Assembly: GCA_025766275.1 (NCBI GenBank)
Contig: JAFKAC010000015.1
Span: 558,001-622,000, forward strand
Length of the DNA stretch: 64,000 nt
Reading direction: 5' to 3'
From: Lactarius indigo
Taxonomy: Eukaryota > Basidiomycota > Agaricomycetes > Russulales > Russulaceae
Below the pieces are notes generated by a model. The model made no database searches and had not been told where the DNA came from. It saw nothing but the letters and a program-made list of their open reading frames with translations. Both the position numbers and the translations under genes were made by a program. This document shows, piece after piece, positions 21,201 to 31,555 of the stretch; positions within the stretch are counted from its first letter, which is position 1, and every line of letters starts with the position of its first letter.

Positions 21201-23543
21201 ACATAGTTTATCAGAGGTAGGAATTACAATCCCGTCAGGGAAACCCTTAGTGTTTTCCTTAGATCGTCTTAGAACCTCTTTAGATGGGTGTCCGAGGCGA
21301 CGATGCATAAGGTCATAATCTACATTTTGCAATGCAGATATGTTCGCATATTGCGTCTCAATTAGAGTAGAAATAGAGGCATCTAGCCAATATAGTGATT
21401 GTCCATGAACTAGGGGTTTACATTGGACAATTGTTTTATTTTTTCTTAGCAAGGTTATATGCTGCGAATTCCCCAAAACGCGCAATCCTTGCTGTAGAAA
21501 GACTCCCATTGATAAAAGCTGTGTGCTCATAGAGGGTATGTGAAAGACTGGATGAACTCGTGTAGTTACAAGCTTATCTGCGAGATAATGCTCAAGCAAG
21601 ACAGTTCCTATTCCTTCAACATATATCATGTGAGCCACAGTTTTAACAGGTATTCTTTCAGACTTGGGTAGTGACTTATACTCGATAAAATCACTAATTT
21701 GGTTGGTAAAATGTGCTGAGGCTCCCGAGTCAAGGAGCCACATATTTTTTGTACGCTTCAGACATTCTGTGCATTGACTGAAGTACTCATTATGCTCACA
21801 CTCAAGAAAATCGAGAAGAGCACTGCTAATATTGTACATATCAGACAACTTCATTACATGTGACATTACTACGTTATTATTAAATCTGCCACCTTTTAGA
21901 CTTCTTGGGGGCAGGGCTAATTCTAGAACGTTGTCAGCATGTAATAAGCAAAATGAAGGAGTTACGTACTCTTCTTCATCGGAACCCCAATCCAGGACCT
22001 CATCTGGACCGGTTAGAAAGTGTTCGGGGGTTTCTGCCCGTGAGCCCGGCGGAGATACCAAAGTACCAAAGTCGGGGTGCGTCGGAAGCCCCTGAGATTG
22101 TAGGAATTGCTGGTTTCTAGTCCATGCGGCAAGAATTAGTTCGTGAGAAGGAACTCTTGGAATAGAACCAGAACCAGTAAATCCCGGTTGTTCCCACATT
22201 TTTGTTATCTCCTCTGCCTCAACTGTCTCCGGATCGACGTAATCAGGAGTCTGAGCTCGGCAATCTGTTACCGAGTCAAGATCCGATACTGTCAATTCAC
22301 TTAAGTCTATTTGCAGGGCATTAGATGACTCACTGCAATAGGCGGCAATCTCAGAGTCGTCTAGACTCTCAATATCAACTATTGCTTGTGCGCCCGCTGG
22401 AGGCGGTCGCGACATATCAACGTCGAAATCGGAGTCGTATTCTTTGTCAATAAACTTCTCAATCCGAGGGCGCATTTGTGCATCCACATCGGCGAAGCGC
22501 TGCTCAAGCATCTTCGCGGTCTGAACTGTAGCGGGTACATTCAGCCGCTCTGCGAGCATCATAGCGGTATTAACAGAAGGAAAGAAGCCGGGAGACCTCT
22601 GAGGGGTAGAGGATTCGACTTCTGTACGAGTAGAGACCCCGGATGACCCAATATGGATCACCTTGTGAGAAGTAGGTGGAGATAGTGCGGCAACGGAAGC
22701 TATGTGGGAATACTGGGGAGCGCCGCCACGCGCTTTGCCTTTCCCCTTTCCTCTGCCACGACCGGATCCACGTCCTCCACGCTGCCGGTTAGGCTGCTGC
22801 TGGGAAGACGGGCCAGGGGCATTGGAAGTAGAAGGCTGCGGCTGCTGCTGACTACCCTGCTTAGAAAAGCGAGGGTTATCGCGCTTGCGCTTAATGGCAG
22901 AAAGCTTCTGCGCGTTATGAGCACCCTTATGCTGTCCGCGATTAGTTTCGGTCTCAAACTGCCCAATGACTACAGAAGCAACTGAGTCAAGTTTGAGATC
23001 CGTAGTGGCAGTGGCACTACAGATAATGGGAATAAGATTCTCCCATTTCTGAGGAAGAGCGGACATGGCAATTAACGCCTGAAGGGGGGGCTTTATAGCA
23101 AGCGTCGTAGCATTAGCACCAGTGCCAACAGTTATTGCACCGAGACGAGAAAAGGCAGCTGCCATCTTCTCAAATGTTGCGACAGGGTTCTGGTTAGGAT
23201 TGAAGCGAATAGAAATTGCTTCTTTAAAGTCCTTGTAGATGCGGGGTAAAGAGACCGCTCCATAGCGATCTTTAACCGCATTCCAGAGAACCTGGGCAGA
23301 GGTACCAGTAACAGCTTGCTGGATCGCAGGAGAAAGACGAAGGGTAAGATTACCCCTAGCCATTTCATCACTACGACGCCAAGCAGCTTGAACGTCGGCA
23401 GCGGCGGTTGTGTCGAGAGGGATAGATCCATCGACATAACCCCAGAGTCCTTGGGACATGAAGAAGGCTTGCATGGCATTCAACCAGATGGCCCAGTTAG
23501 AGCCATCGAACACAGGGACAAGAGCAGTAAGTTGCGAGGACAT
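18282..23543 (-). CDS. Copia Gag-Pol polyprotein, 1753 aa, intact
   Basis: The frame starts at ATG 23543 (MSSQLTALVPVFDGSNWAIW). Residues 1-330 are Gag: a UBN2/Copia-type capsid region, then an RGG-like GRGSGRGRGKGKGKARGG stretch near 255-275 instead of a CCHC knuckle. Protease: WLLDSGASAHF near 600. Integrase: HHCC zinc finger at about 745-785 and D, D, E near 806, 874 and 908 (HSDLKSF, SDASGEY, QQNGRAERF). RT: KNRWVFDLK near 1288 to YVDDVLF near 1431. RNase H: up to SSTEAEY near 1634. The order PR-INT-RT-RH is diagnostic of Ty1/Copia. Gag and Pol share one frame, so no frameshift is needed. No premature stops are present, so this copy is a candidate for autonomous activity. Confidence 0.97.
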   Translation of the reverse strand: MSSQLTALVPVFDGSNWAIWLNAMQAFFMSQGLWGYVDGSIPLDTTAAADVQAAWRRSDEMARGNLTLRLSPAIQQAVTGTSAQVLWNAVKDRYGAVSLPRIYKDFKEAISIRFNPNQNPVATFEKMAAAFSRLGAITVGTGANATTLAIKPPLQALIAMSALPQKWENLIPIICSATATTDLKLDSVASVVIGQFETETNRGQHKGAHNAQKLSAIKRKRDNPRFSKQGSQQQPQPSTSNAPGPSSQQQPNRQRGGRGSGRGRGKGKGKARGGAPQYSHIASVAALSPPTSHKVIHIGSSGVSTRTEVESSTPQRSPGFFPSVNTAMMLAERLNVPATVQTAKMLEQRFADVDAQMRPRIEKFIDKEYDSDFDVDMSRPPPAGAQAIVDIESLDDSEIAAYCSESSNALQIDLSELTVSDLDSVTDCRAQTPDYVDPETVEAEEITKMWEQPGFTGSGSIPRVPSHELILAAWTRNQQFLQSQGLPTHPDFGTLVSPPGSRAETPEHFLTGPDEVLDWGSDEEEYVTPSFCLLHADNVLELALPPRSLKGGRFNNNVVMSHVMKLSDMYNISSALLDFLECEHNEYFSQCTECLKRTKNMWLLDSGASAHFTNQISDFIEYKSLPKSERIPVKTVAHMIYVEGIGTVLLEHYLADKLVTTRVHPVFHIPSMSTQLLSMGVFLQQGLRVLGNSQHITLLRKNKTIVQCKPLVHGQSLYWLDASISTLIETQYANISALQNVDYDLMHRRLGHPSKEVLRRSKENTKGFPDGIVIPTSDKLCPGCAQGKMPAASHPPSETRAKASFNRIHSDLKSFPIPSYHKYKYFIVFFDDYTSFAWTTLLQDKASAITALKQWLALIKNQFNATIKEWMSDASGEYKSDAFLKQLKDAGITVLQSAPHTPQQNGRAERFMRTIMDKSQAMRLDACLPQSWWELAVLHATHCYNRTPISRLQWQTPYKLLYNEVPDISHLRVFGSGAYVHIPEAHRVNKLSPKSELMIYLGRGSGMKADVFMRTPNTLFYSDKALFDEGLFPKCPSDSVRSKPKGVTQLDDTASDDELSVDDTTPGVDDDPPPEPPKWRSAPQPVGPGPPSTSTGGTGSLLPPPLPPQPVPGPSQPRRTAHTRKPTSRPDNVYGDRPPTTIIRDIERTRTWRQLTGDQPSSSRLRSRQDQTVPGDFPEQSESGPSSAPGDNPHLSDDEVEQQLLARLAQEGGVKFLDLLLAKAVSPIDLDTPDTSNICEWTYRDILKMPSDSQEEWRNACKEELASLRNRKVYELVNPPKGRKVIKNRWVFDLKSDGRKKARLVAKGFSQVEGIDYDEIFSPVVRFETVRMMLALTALKDWHISGLDVKTAFLYGDLDEELYMEQPEGFKIPGQQNKVMRLRKAIYGLKQAALAWWRALDKSMGTLSCTRLQSDSGLFVNEDKTIVVIVYVDDVLFLRKHKKHIDSLKQRFMRIWECRDLGDTKEFLRMRILRSKGRILIDQQDYLQKVLQRFKLINAKSVPTPLPEGYHPTPNKGTASPDLRASYQQVIGSLLYIMIGTRPDIAYAVTKMVQFAANPSEDHLKRALYICRYLLGTSNYALVYDGKSDAGIIAYADSDWASDPVTRKSTTGYLVKMANGIFCWNSRAQKSIVLSSTEAEYMSLCDTSRQLVWIRSLFHELGINLEPIPLCGDNQGSIFLSSNPVQEKRIKHIDLRHHYICEVIRDKKIELFFIEGAENPADLFTKNLGRIKFLKFREQLGLEFSLPTQARAT

Positions 23544-23908
23544 AGTTGGTGATAAATCTGTTGGCTTTGAGAATGTCAGTATCAGAGTTTCATCGTAATA
23601 CTGAGTGAGATAATAAAGCCAGCATTAATCCGTTTGACTACAGAGCGAACTCTGCAGACTTTGGTCTTTGGAGACTACCATAGTCTATGCCAAAAGAACT
23701 GCTCGACCATGTCAACATTAGACAGTGGGCCAAGTCTGTGTACTCCTCTAGAGTACAATACTGGGTCTGTTATGAACCAGGGCGCCTTCCAGGGTCTGTT
23801 CGCTGTGTCTCATAACAAATCTGCTCTTCCATAGGAGATACAGATAGTATGAGTGCGCCACCACTGGATGCTACTTCGTCAAGAAGTGCAATGGCAAGCC
23901 CTGTAACA

Positions 23909-23920
23909 GGGCCCATAACC
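23909..23920 (-). promoter_or_regulatory. Copia primer-binding site for a half initiator tRNA-Met
   Basis: Directly inside the 5' LTR the minus strand reads GGTTATGGGCCC. This is complementary to GGGCCCAUAACC, the anticodon-loop region of eukaryotic initiator tRNA-Met, and not to a tRNA 3' end. It has the same form as the PBS of Drosophila copia, which uses a cleaved tRNA. Confidence 0.75.
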
Positions 23921-24320
23921 TGTTGCGCAGCAAAAGCCTTACAGGCTAAAGCGCAGCACGCAGGAGGGACGTTCTCACCTTTGCAGTAGGTTGAGAGACT
24001 GGTTTAGAGGGGAGAGTGTGCACAAGTGAAGAGGGTGAAGTTCTGTATTCGCCTCCCTCCCCATAGGAGGGTATTTATGCTCTATGGCCCCACCATGTCC
24101 ATTTGCGCAAAAGTGATGAGTAAAGGCGTCCACAATATCGCGTTTTTACACACGCCTGATGTGTTTCGCGCTTCTGAGACAGTCATGAGACTTCTCCTCA
24201 TCACCGGACATGATACGCCCACTACCATACGTATCCTAACTTGCCTAATATGGTAAACATAGTACCGTAATGTCGTAACTGCTATAGATAAGGTCCTTAT
24301 GTACTTATCACGTTCCAACA
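23921..24320 (-). repeat. 5' LTR of the Copia element
   Basis: 400 bp, TGTTG...CAACA, matching 17410-17810. Confidence 0.95.
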
Positions 24321-24325
24321 CCTAA

Positions 24326-24498
24326 TACTACTAGTACCCGTACTAGTATCGAGTCACTAAGGCACCGCTTGGTCAGCTATCATACCCAATCGCCTATCGC
24401 ACTACTGTATCACCGAGGTCCACGACTAATCTACCTTACCGCCATAGTCGCAACTGGTACAGCAAGGGTTTGAGTCGTATGCAAACCGAAATGTAACA
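24326..24498 (-). repeat. 3' LTR of F, right part
   Basis: 173 bp that complete the LTR begun at 17069. On the minus strand it starts TGTTACATTTCGG after the polypurine tract AAAAGGGGGTGA (complement of 24499-24511). Confidence 0.92.
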
Positions 24499-24527
24499 TC
24501 ACCCCCTTTTCAGCGTGAGACACCGGC

Positions 24528-25438
24528 TCACTGGAAGTCCCTTGGTTGCCAGTCGCGTTGTTTGTCTGCGATACGTTCCAATGCTGTGGCGCGCTTGAGG
24601 CGATAGATGGAGTCACGTTTGTTGTCTTGTGTGCACTCAATCATCGCACATAGTTGGCTGACCCGGGCACGGAGACGATCCAACTCGTAGCTGGCCGCAC
24701 GGTAGCGTGTGACCTCAGCTGTGAGGGACTCGTCGTTGATGCGGTTGAGGGCACGGTCGGTGATCTTGTCCGCTGCGAAGACAACAAGGTCCTCATGCGG
24801 GTACGTGGGGTGGAGAGTGGCCGACACATGCGGCTCAGCGTAAAATGGCTTACTGTAAACGTGCGGTGAACCCGGTATCACTCCCAATATGAGGGGGTCG
24901 GCCCCTCCAATGATTTGGACATGCAATGCGTCCCTCTCTACTCCGTCTGGCCCGGTGATGGGGTATCGAATGTAATGGGGTCATCAGTTCGCCTGGAACC
25001 CTTCAGGCACAATGACATGTGCGGGGTCCTCGGCGGCGGTGAACGGACGGTGATTGGCGGCGCCAGGCACGCGCACATGTCCTCGATACATGGGGGACCC
25101 GTCAGTGTAGACGAGCCAGGGAGTGATGAGGGGATTATCAGCGTCGCGTTTCGTTCGTAAGAAGGGGTGTCTTGCCAGGTAATAATCTTCGTTGTCATAG
25201 CCAGCCTCAGCTGCCGCCATCACTGCCGTCGCTCTCGCATCTCCCTCAGTTGGGCCGCTGCTGAGTGGAGTTGTTCCTTCTGCCACTCCGCCGCTACTCT
25301 CTTCCAGCCCTCCAACTTGTACTCCATCAGAGCTTGAATGCTGGTTGTTGCTCAGGAAAACTCCACGAACGCCAATGAGGTCGTCGCTTGGGGGGATAGC
25401 GGCGATGGGTTCCCGCTCGCTGCTCTCGCTTTGGAAGA
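24528..25438 (-). pseudogene. C-terminal ORF3 module of F Pol (last segment)
   Basis: This continues the F Pol frame across the D1 insertion; the preceding part ends at 33173. It matches the tail of E Pol block by block: EREPIAAIPPSDDLIGVRGVF, SPMYRGHVRVPGA, LILGVIPGSPHVY, TDRALNRINDESLTAEVTRYRAAS, and ends RDW..RDF. Tandem TGA codons near 24981-24986 replace two arginines (NRRPH in E). The +1 frame also holds the overlapping helical ORF (WKRVAAEWQKEQLHSAAAQLREMRE), itself ending in a TGA near 25220. The function of the module is unknown. Confidence 0.85.
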
Positions 25439-25443
25439 CATGG

Positions 25444-25922
25444 TGTTATGATCACAACCGGTTATGACTACAGACCGACTCACAGTATTAGTCATGGACA
25501 TTTACATCGTATCAGTCATCATAGTAGTACACATGTGATTGTGGCTCGTGTATGACTCATTCCTAGGATAGCTGTACTAGGGTTCGAGCTAGTTACGCTA
25601 CTGGTTTGCTATCATTCTAGCGGCGCTTCAAAGCCCGCGTGTATCTGTATAACTAGCTGTCTCGGAAGACCAAGACCCCCATCTTGGTCTTCTTCAATCC
25701 ATCTTCTGAATCGTCTCTTGTCTGCCTTAGTCTCGGACTAAGCGTGCCTCCGCTTGTATCCACCAAGGGATACTCTTCTTTACTCTTTTGCTGCAGCGCG
25801 TGCCAGTGTGCCCCTGTTCAGCCTGCGTTGGGTTGACACGTGATCCCCATTCGCCTAATTCCTGCTAAGTCGATTACGCCTTTCACGAGTCCAAGTCGGA
25901 CTAATGCTGGTGGAGCGTAACA
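25444..25922 (+). repeat. 5' LTR of D1
   Basis: Starts TGTTATG, ends GCGTAACA. TATAA at 25648-25652 precedes a perfect hairpin, GAAGACCAAGA (25665-25675) with TCTTGGTCTTC (25682-25692). ATCTTGGTCTT at 25681-25691 is the presumed RNA 5' end and the complement of the PBS (25925-25935). A TGACTCA (AP-1/Gcn4-type) word is at 25553-25559. Confidence 0.93.
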
Positions 25923-25924
25923 TT

Positions 25925-25935
25925 AAGACCAAGAT
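25925..25935 (+). promoter_or_regulatory. Self-complementary PBS of D1
   Basis: AAGACCAAGAT is the exact reverse complement of ATCTTGGTCTT (25681-25691), 33 bp downstream of the TATA box in the LTR. The 11-nt match stops at both ends, the same length as the Tf1 self-primer. Confidence 0.75.
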
Positions 25936-25942
25936 CCTCATC

Positions 25943-27928
25943 GTGGCGTACTCGACCAGAGATCAGTGGACGTCTTTCCGTCCCTACCATATTGAACGAT
26001 GAGGAGACCGTAACGTACCAACAAGATTCTTGGGAGCAGCCCAGTGGAGAGAACGAGGAGAAGACACTGGATACTTTGTGGAGTTTAACGGTCCAAACCG
26101 TTTTCGACCTGTTGAGTTCAATTTCAAACACCTTTGTTGGACCGAGGTTACGTGGAACCCTATAGACCATCGCTGGGACATCGTACGACCAGCCGGAAGA
26201 AATTACAACTGTGACATCGACGCGCGAGAACTCCACAGCCGCGCAGACTACGGTCCCATTGACGGACAAGCACAAGAACACACGGACGAAGGAATCAGTG
26301 GAGAAGAAACCTCTGATAGCCAACAATCACCAGACCGAGGAAACACGCCAGCAGAAGAAGCCAGCCTAGGAGCTATTGGCGACCACATCATACAACAAAC
26401 TGAGTCCCTAACTATACATCAACCCGAACCAGAAGTAATCCACGTTCATAGCCCAGCAGTCGCAATGGCGACAGCCACCATTACGCAAGAAGAAGTACAG
26501 CTCACCATCGAAGCAAGGGATCAAATAGCCCTAGAAGAACAAAGACGGATCGCAGAAGAATCGCGAGCCAATTTGGCTCCCATCAACCCATACACCGGAC
26601 ACCGAATGACTGATGACGATGTAGCCATCCACCGTGCCATCGGGCCGGACGTAGCAGACCCTCCCAGCGGTGGAGGCGGACCCCCTGGTGACTTACCAGG
26701 CGGAGGACCCCCACCCCGAGGGATGGGATTTGGAGGGTTCCCTGGAGGATTCCCAGGAGGGCCACCAGGAGGAGGACACCCAGGAGGAGGACTACCAGGT
26801 GCAGGTCCCGTTATTCCCCCTCCAAATAGTAAACTAGCAGGTGAAGCACCCACAGTATTCGACGGAGAACGCGCCAAAGTCGAAGCATTCCTCACTCAGT
26901 GGCACGTCTACTGGGGCATGAACGCAGATGAAGGCATCATGGCCACGCCATACAGACGAGCCCTCCTCTTCCTATCATACATCAAAGGCGTTAACGTCAG
27001 CGAATGGGTGCTGGCAATGCTTACCTGGCTCAACGGTCAGATACAAGCAGGAATACCCCGAACGAGCGAAGGACTATGGAACGAAGTCACGCGCAGCTTT
27101 ATGCAGCGCTTCAGAAACACGATCGAGCAAGAGCAAGCCCAATATGAGTTGAAGAAAGGGCTCAAAATGATTGGGGGCAACTTAGATGAGTATTGTACTC
27201 AGTTTGAGCAACTAGTACGACGCGCCCAGTATCGGCTCGACGATCCCCAGACACTCGACCTATTTGCAAGCGGGTTACCCACTGACCTGTACTCCAAGGT
27301 ATACACCCTCGACTCCCCTCAAACCTATCACGAGTGGAAAAAAGCAGCCACTACCCGCCAACAACAATACATGCACCTCAAAGCAATGCTCAACAAGGGG
27401 GGGCCACAAAAGCAGGAGAGATCGCAAAGGCAACAACAGCGCTCTTGGCAAGGACCGCCAAGAAGCTCTTGGCAAGGACCACCAAGAAGCTCTTGGCAAC
27501 CCTGAAACATCCCACGAGACCCAAACGCGATGGACACATCCGCAGATCGCATCAGAGGGCGGTTGACAGGAGCAGAAGAGATACTCGCCCCTCACCCCCC
27601 GTACCGGCCTCACGGAGGGTTCCTGCAGAGAGGGGGAGGACGAAACAACCCAAGGCCAGTCACTTGTTATAATTGTGGAAAGGACGGACACATGGCCCGT
27701 GATTGCAGACAGCCGCGAAGGGAATATCAATCCCAAGCATCCGCTAGTCGGTATGTCGATACCGACTACCATCAGCAAGAACCCGAAGTCGCTACCAGGG
27801 CGGTCCAAGAAATACCCCCTCAACAGCGCGCCAGTGACTGGCTTAATGGAGTAGCAGGAGAATCAGACGACATTAAAGATATTATCCTCCAACAATTGTG
27901 GAAAAAGGAGGGTTTTCAGGACGCCTGA
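25943..27928 (+). pseudogene. gag: Gag of D1, two nonsense codons
   Basis: The proposed start is GTG 25943 in ATC-GTG-GCG; no ATG start is conserved. The frame is continuous for 662 codons except TGA at 26000 and 27503, both where relatives have arginine. Parts: N-terminal conserved domain (WREREDTGYFVEFNG..RFRPVEFNF), an acidic/Glu-rich linker, a Gly/Pro repeat (GGFPGG..., about nt 26660-26820), a capsid region (FDGERAKVEAFLTQWHVYWGMN) and a CCHC knuckle CYNCGKDGHMARDC near 27668. It ends at TGA 27926, after the slippery heptamer. Confidence 0.88.
27910..27916 (+). promoter_or_regulatory. -1 frameshift heptamer GGGTTTT (D1 gag-pol)
   Basis: It reads G-GGT-TTT in the gag frame, a canonical X-XXY-YYZ site, 10 nt before the gag stop. 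The -1 frame gives GFSGRLNPLAWVRAV and then protease. The same site is in D2 (37440-37446), E (53016-53022) and F (60548-60554, minus). Confidence 0.75.
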
Positions 27929-30900
27929 ACCCATTGGCCTGGGTGAGGGCAGTCAATTGTAACAGTGTAATCATGACTCGCTATCGTTCAATGAGAGTTC
28001 CAGTATCGATCCGCACCAGTTATGCAATGGCCGACATACGAGCGTTAGTAGACTCAGGAGCAACCCATTGCTTCATGAGGCCCTCCTTTGTCAAAAGGAT
28101 GGGGTTTGGGACCAAACCACTAGACATCCCGAAGAAAATATGGAACATTCATAATACCAAAAACAAATCAGGACGTATCACCCACTATATCGATGTGGAT
28201 GTGCAAACTAAAGGAATTAACAAGGAAATACGCTTCCTTATCACAGACATAGGAGACGAAGATGTCGTACTAGGATACCCATGGCTCGCAATATATGACC
28301 CCCACATCAAATGGTCACAGGCGGCCATACACGAAACAATGCTCCCCATTGTCATCCAATCAGTAAACCCCCGCATCAAACGAATCACACCGGTAGTAGC
28401 AGCCTCCTCTGTGCAGGACGATGAATATGAAGTTGTACACTCTTGCGTCATCACTGACGAACAACGACAACAATTCGAAGAAGGTTGTCGAATCAGGGCA
28501 ACAGCGACGGATCTCGCCATCGCGGCCCACCAATACGTCAATAAAGCTGAGTTACCCCCCGAATATCGAGAATTTGAACGTCTCTTCAGTGAAGAAGCGT
28601 CGGACAGGTTTCCTCCCAGTAGACCCTGGGATCACGCGATCGAATTCAAGCCAGGAACGGCAGACGCCATTGACTGCAAAATATACCCCATGACTCAAGA
28701 AGAGGACAAGAAATTACGAGAGTGGATAGATGAGCAACTAAAGAAAGGATACATACGACCTTCCAAATCCCCATACGCATCATCCTTTTTCTTTATTAAG
28801 AAGAAAGACGGAAAATTACGGCCGGTACAAGACTACCGAAAGATCAACGCGGTCACCATCCATAATCAATACCCACTCCCTCTCATTTCCAACCTTATCA
28901 CGGACCTAAGTAACGCCCATATTTACACTAAGCTTGACGTTAGGTGGGGGTATAATAATATACGCATCAAGGAAGGAGACGAAGAGAAAGCAGCGTTTAA
29001 GACGCGATACGGACTATTCGAACCTACGGTGATGTTTTTCAGCCTGACCAACTCCCCTGCAACGTTCCAGACCATGATGAACTTTATATTTAGAGACATC
29101 ATGGCGAAACATGAAGCACGCGGGACGGTTATTAGAGTCTACATGGACGACATCGGCATCGCCACCGGACTCACGCATTCGCTTATGGATCACATTGAAG
29201 CGGTTAAGGACGTCCTCCGCGTGTCCGCAGAGCACGACCTCTATTACAAACTTGAAAAGTGTCTCTTCCACTCCCCGCGCATGGATTACCTGGGGGTAAT
29301 CCTTGAAAAGGGGGTGACGCGCATGGATCCTGTCAAAATTGCCGGCATCAAGGACTGGCCTACGCCAACCAAAGTTAAGGACGTCTGCTCTTTTCTCGGT
29401 TTTTGCAATTTTTATTGACCTTTCATACAAGGCTTCGCAACCAAGGCACGGCCACTTAACAAACTTACACGAAAGGACACCGAATGGCATTGGGGAACCG
29501 AAGAAGAAAAGGTGTTCCAAGACCTCAAAACCCTCGTCACCAGCGAACCCGTTCTAGCACACCCCGACCTCACCCAACAATTTGAGTTGGAGGTTGATGC
29601 GTCGGGTTTTGCAACGGGAGCAGTCCTCCTTCAACGCAAAAAAGATGGCAAACGACACCCCATTGGCTACTACTCGTCTACTCTCAATGAAGCAGAACGG
29701 AACTACGACATTTACGACCTCGAACTCCTAGCAATTGTCAAAGCTTTCCGCCATTGGAGGCCTCTCCTAGCAGGCTCCCCTCACAAGATCAAGGTTTTCT
29801 CTGACCATCTAAACCTACAATACTGGAAGTCACCGCAAAAAATTAGCAGACGTGTCGCCAGGGAAGTACTCGAACTCTCCGAATATGACTTCGAAATTCA
29901 TCACATCAAAGGAACCTCCAATGGACGCACCGACGCGCTGTCGCGAAGACCAGACTACGACCAGGGGGAGCATGACAACGAAGGAATAACAGTACTACCA
30001 GACAGCATCTTCATACGTGCCAACACCCTGGAAGAACCGCAAAATCATCACAGGAGACCAGAAATCCTACCGGTAGAAATGATTCCCACACACCCCATTT
30101 ACGAACAAGACATAGCTAAGTTGAAGCCGTGGGTCGACGCGCACAAACTAAAAGACATTGAAGGAACATGGTATAAAGATGGACGTCGAGTGGTCACCGG
30201 AGGTATCCATGACAAACGCACCATCATCGCAGCCCATCACAATTCCCCTGTATATGGCCATCCAGGCATTAAGCGCACCCTCCAACTGACTGAATGACAC
30301 TACTGGTGGCCACAGATGAAAAACGACATCACAGACTACGTAAAAGGATGCGCAGAATGCCAACGACACAAGGTCAATCTCCGCCCCATCCGAGCGCCTC
30401 TGCAACCCATCTATCCCAAACCGGAAGCCCTACCGTTCGAGACCATTGCGGTGGACTTCATTACCAAGCTCCCCATATCTCGCGGCTATGACTCCATTCT
30501 AACGATAACAGATCACGATTGCACCAAAGCCGCCGTCTTCGTCCCTTGCCATGAGGAGATAACCGCTGAAGGAACAGCTGCTCTGTATGTGTCACACGTC
30601 TTCCCACGATTTGGACTCCCTTCGCGTGTTATCAGTGATCGGGACCCACGTTTCGCGTCCAAGTTCATGCGAGAGATATGCAAGATTCTCGGTATCAGTC
30701 AAAACATCTCGACCGCTTACCACCCCAGGACCGACGGCCAATCAGAACGAACAAACCAGTGGCTGGAACAATACCTCCACTTCTGGGTAAATGAGCAGCA
30801 GGATGATTGGGTTCGATATCTACCCATGGCAGAATTCACGCACAATAACTGGCCAAACGAGACTACGCGGGAGTCCCCCTTCTTTCTCTTATCAGGGTAC

Positions 30901-31484
30901 AACCCCCACGCTGATTGGACCGATAGGCCGTCCCCTATCCCACAAGTATCACTGTGACTAGATCAGTTCAAACAGGCACGACAGCGTGCCTTCTCCTGTA
31001 TGTTCTGAGCACAAAGGTCATGGGTCAAACATAAAGATACGCCCAAATTCAAAGAAGGGGACCTCGTGTGGCTCGAAGGACGCCACCTACGTACACACCA
31101 ACCAACCGCGAAATTAGCTGCAAAACGGCATGGACCATTCAAGGTTGTCCAGGTGATGTCCCCTGTCAATTATCGCCTCGAACTTCCCACGCAGTGGAGC
31201 ATCCACGACGTCTTCCACATAGATCTTCTCACGCCTTATCGTGAGACACCCACGCACGGGCCAAACTACCAGCGCCCACCACCGGATTTGGTAGATAACG
31301 AGGAAGAATACGAAGTCGAGAAGATTCTAGACTCTCGGCGATATGGAAGAAGACGTCGGCTCCAGTACCTTGTCAAATGGAAGGGCTATCCAGACTCGGA
31401 CAATCAGTGGGTCGATAAGGATGACGTCTTCGCAGACCAGGCTGTTCGGGACTTTAAAACCTCAAACCCCGACCAAGAAGTACA

Positions 31485-31490
31485 TATAAG
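31485..31490 (+). promoter_or_regulatory. Candidate internal TATA box before D1 ORF3
   Basis: TATAAG in GTACATATAAGGG follows the chromodomain. It lies 61 bp before the first ORF3-frame ATG (31546) and 71 bp before the ATG of the overlapping +1 frame (31556). The location matches boxes in A, C and D2. Confidence 0.45.
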
Positions 31491-31555
31491 GGCTGCAAGA
31501 TGTCGCGCTAAATCTCCATCCCCCACTCCTGACTCCCATCTCCTCATGACTACCA

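Larger units (their letters stand above)
17410..24320 (-). mobile_element. Ty1/Copia LTR retrotransposon, intact
   Basis: The LTRs are 401 bp (17410-17810) and 400 bp (23921-24320), with about five differences by eye. The target duplication is CCTAA (17405-17409 and 24321-24325). One long gag-pol ORF fills the interior. The polypurine tract is the complement of 17811-17822. It is inserted in the 3' LTR of F; joining the two sides recreates the LTR seen at 63102-63609. Confidence 0.96.

Noticed and set aside
21832..22985. Plus-strand frames opposite the Copia ORF
   Set aside because: They are shadows of the intact 1753-codon gag-pol frame on the minus strand.
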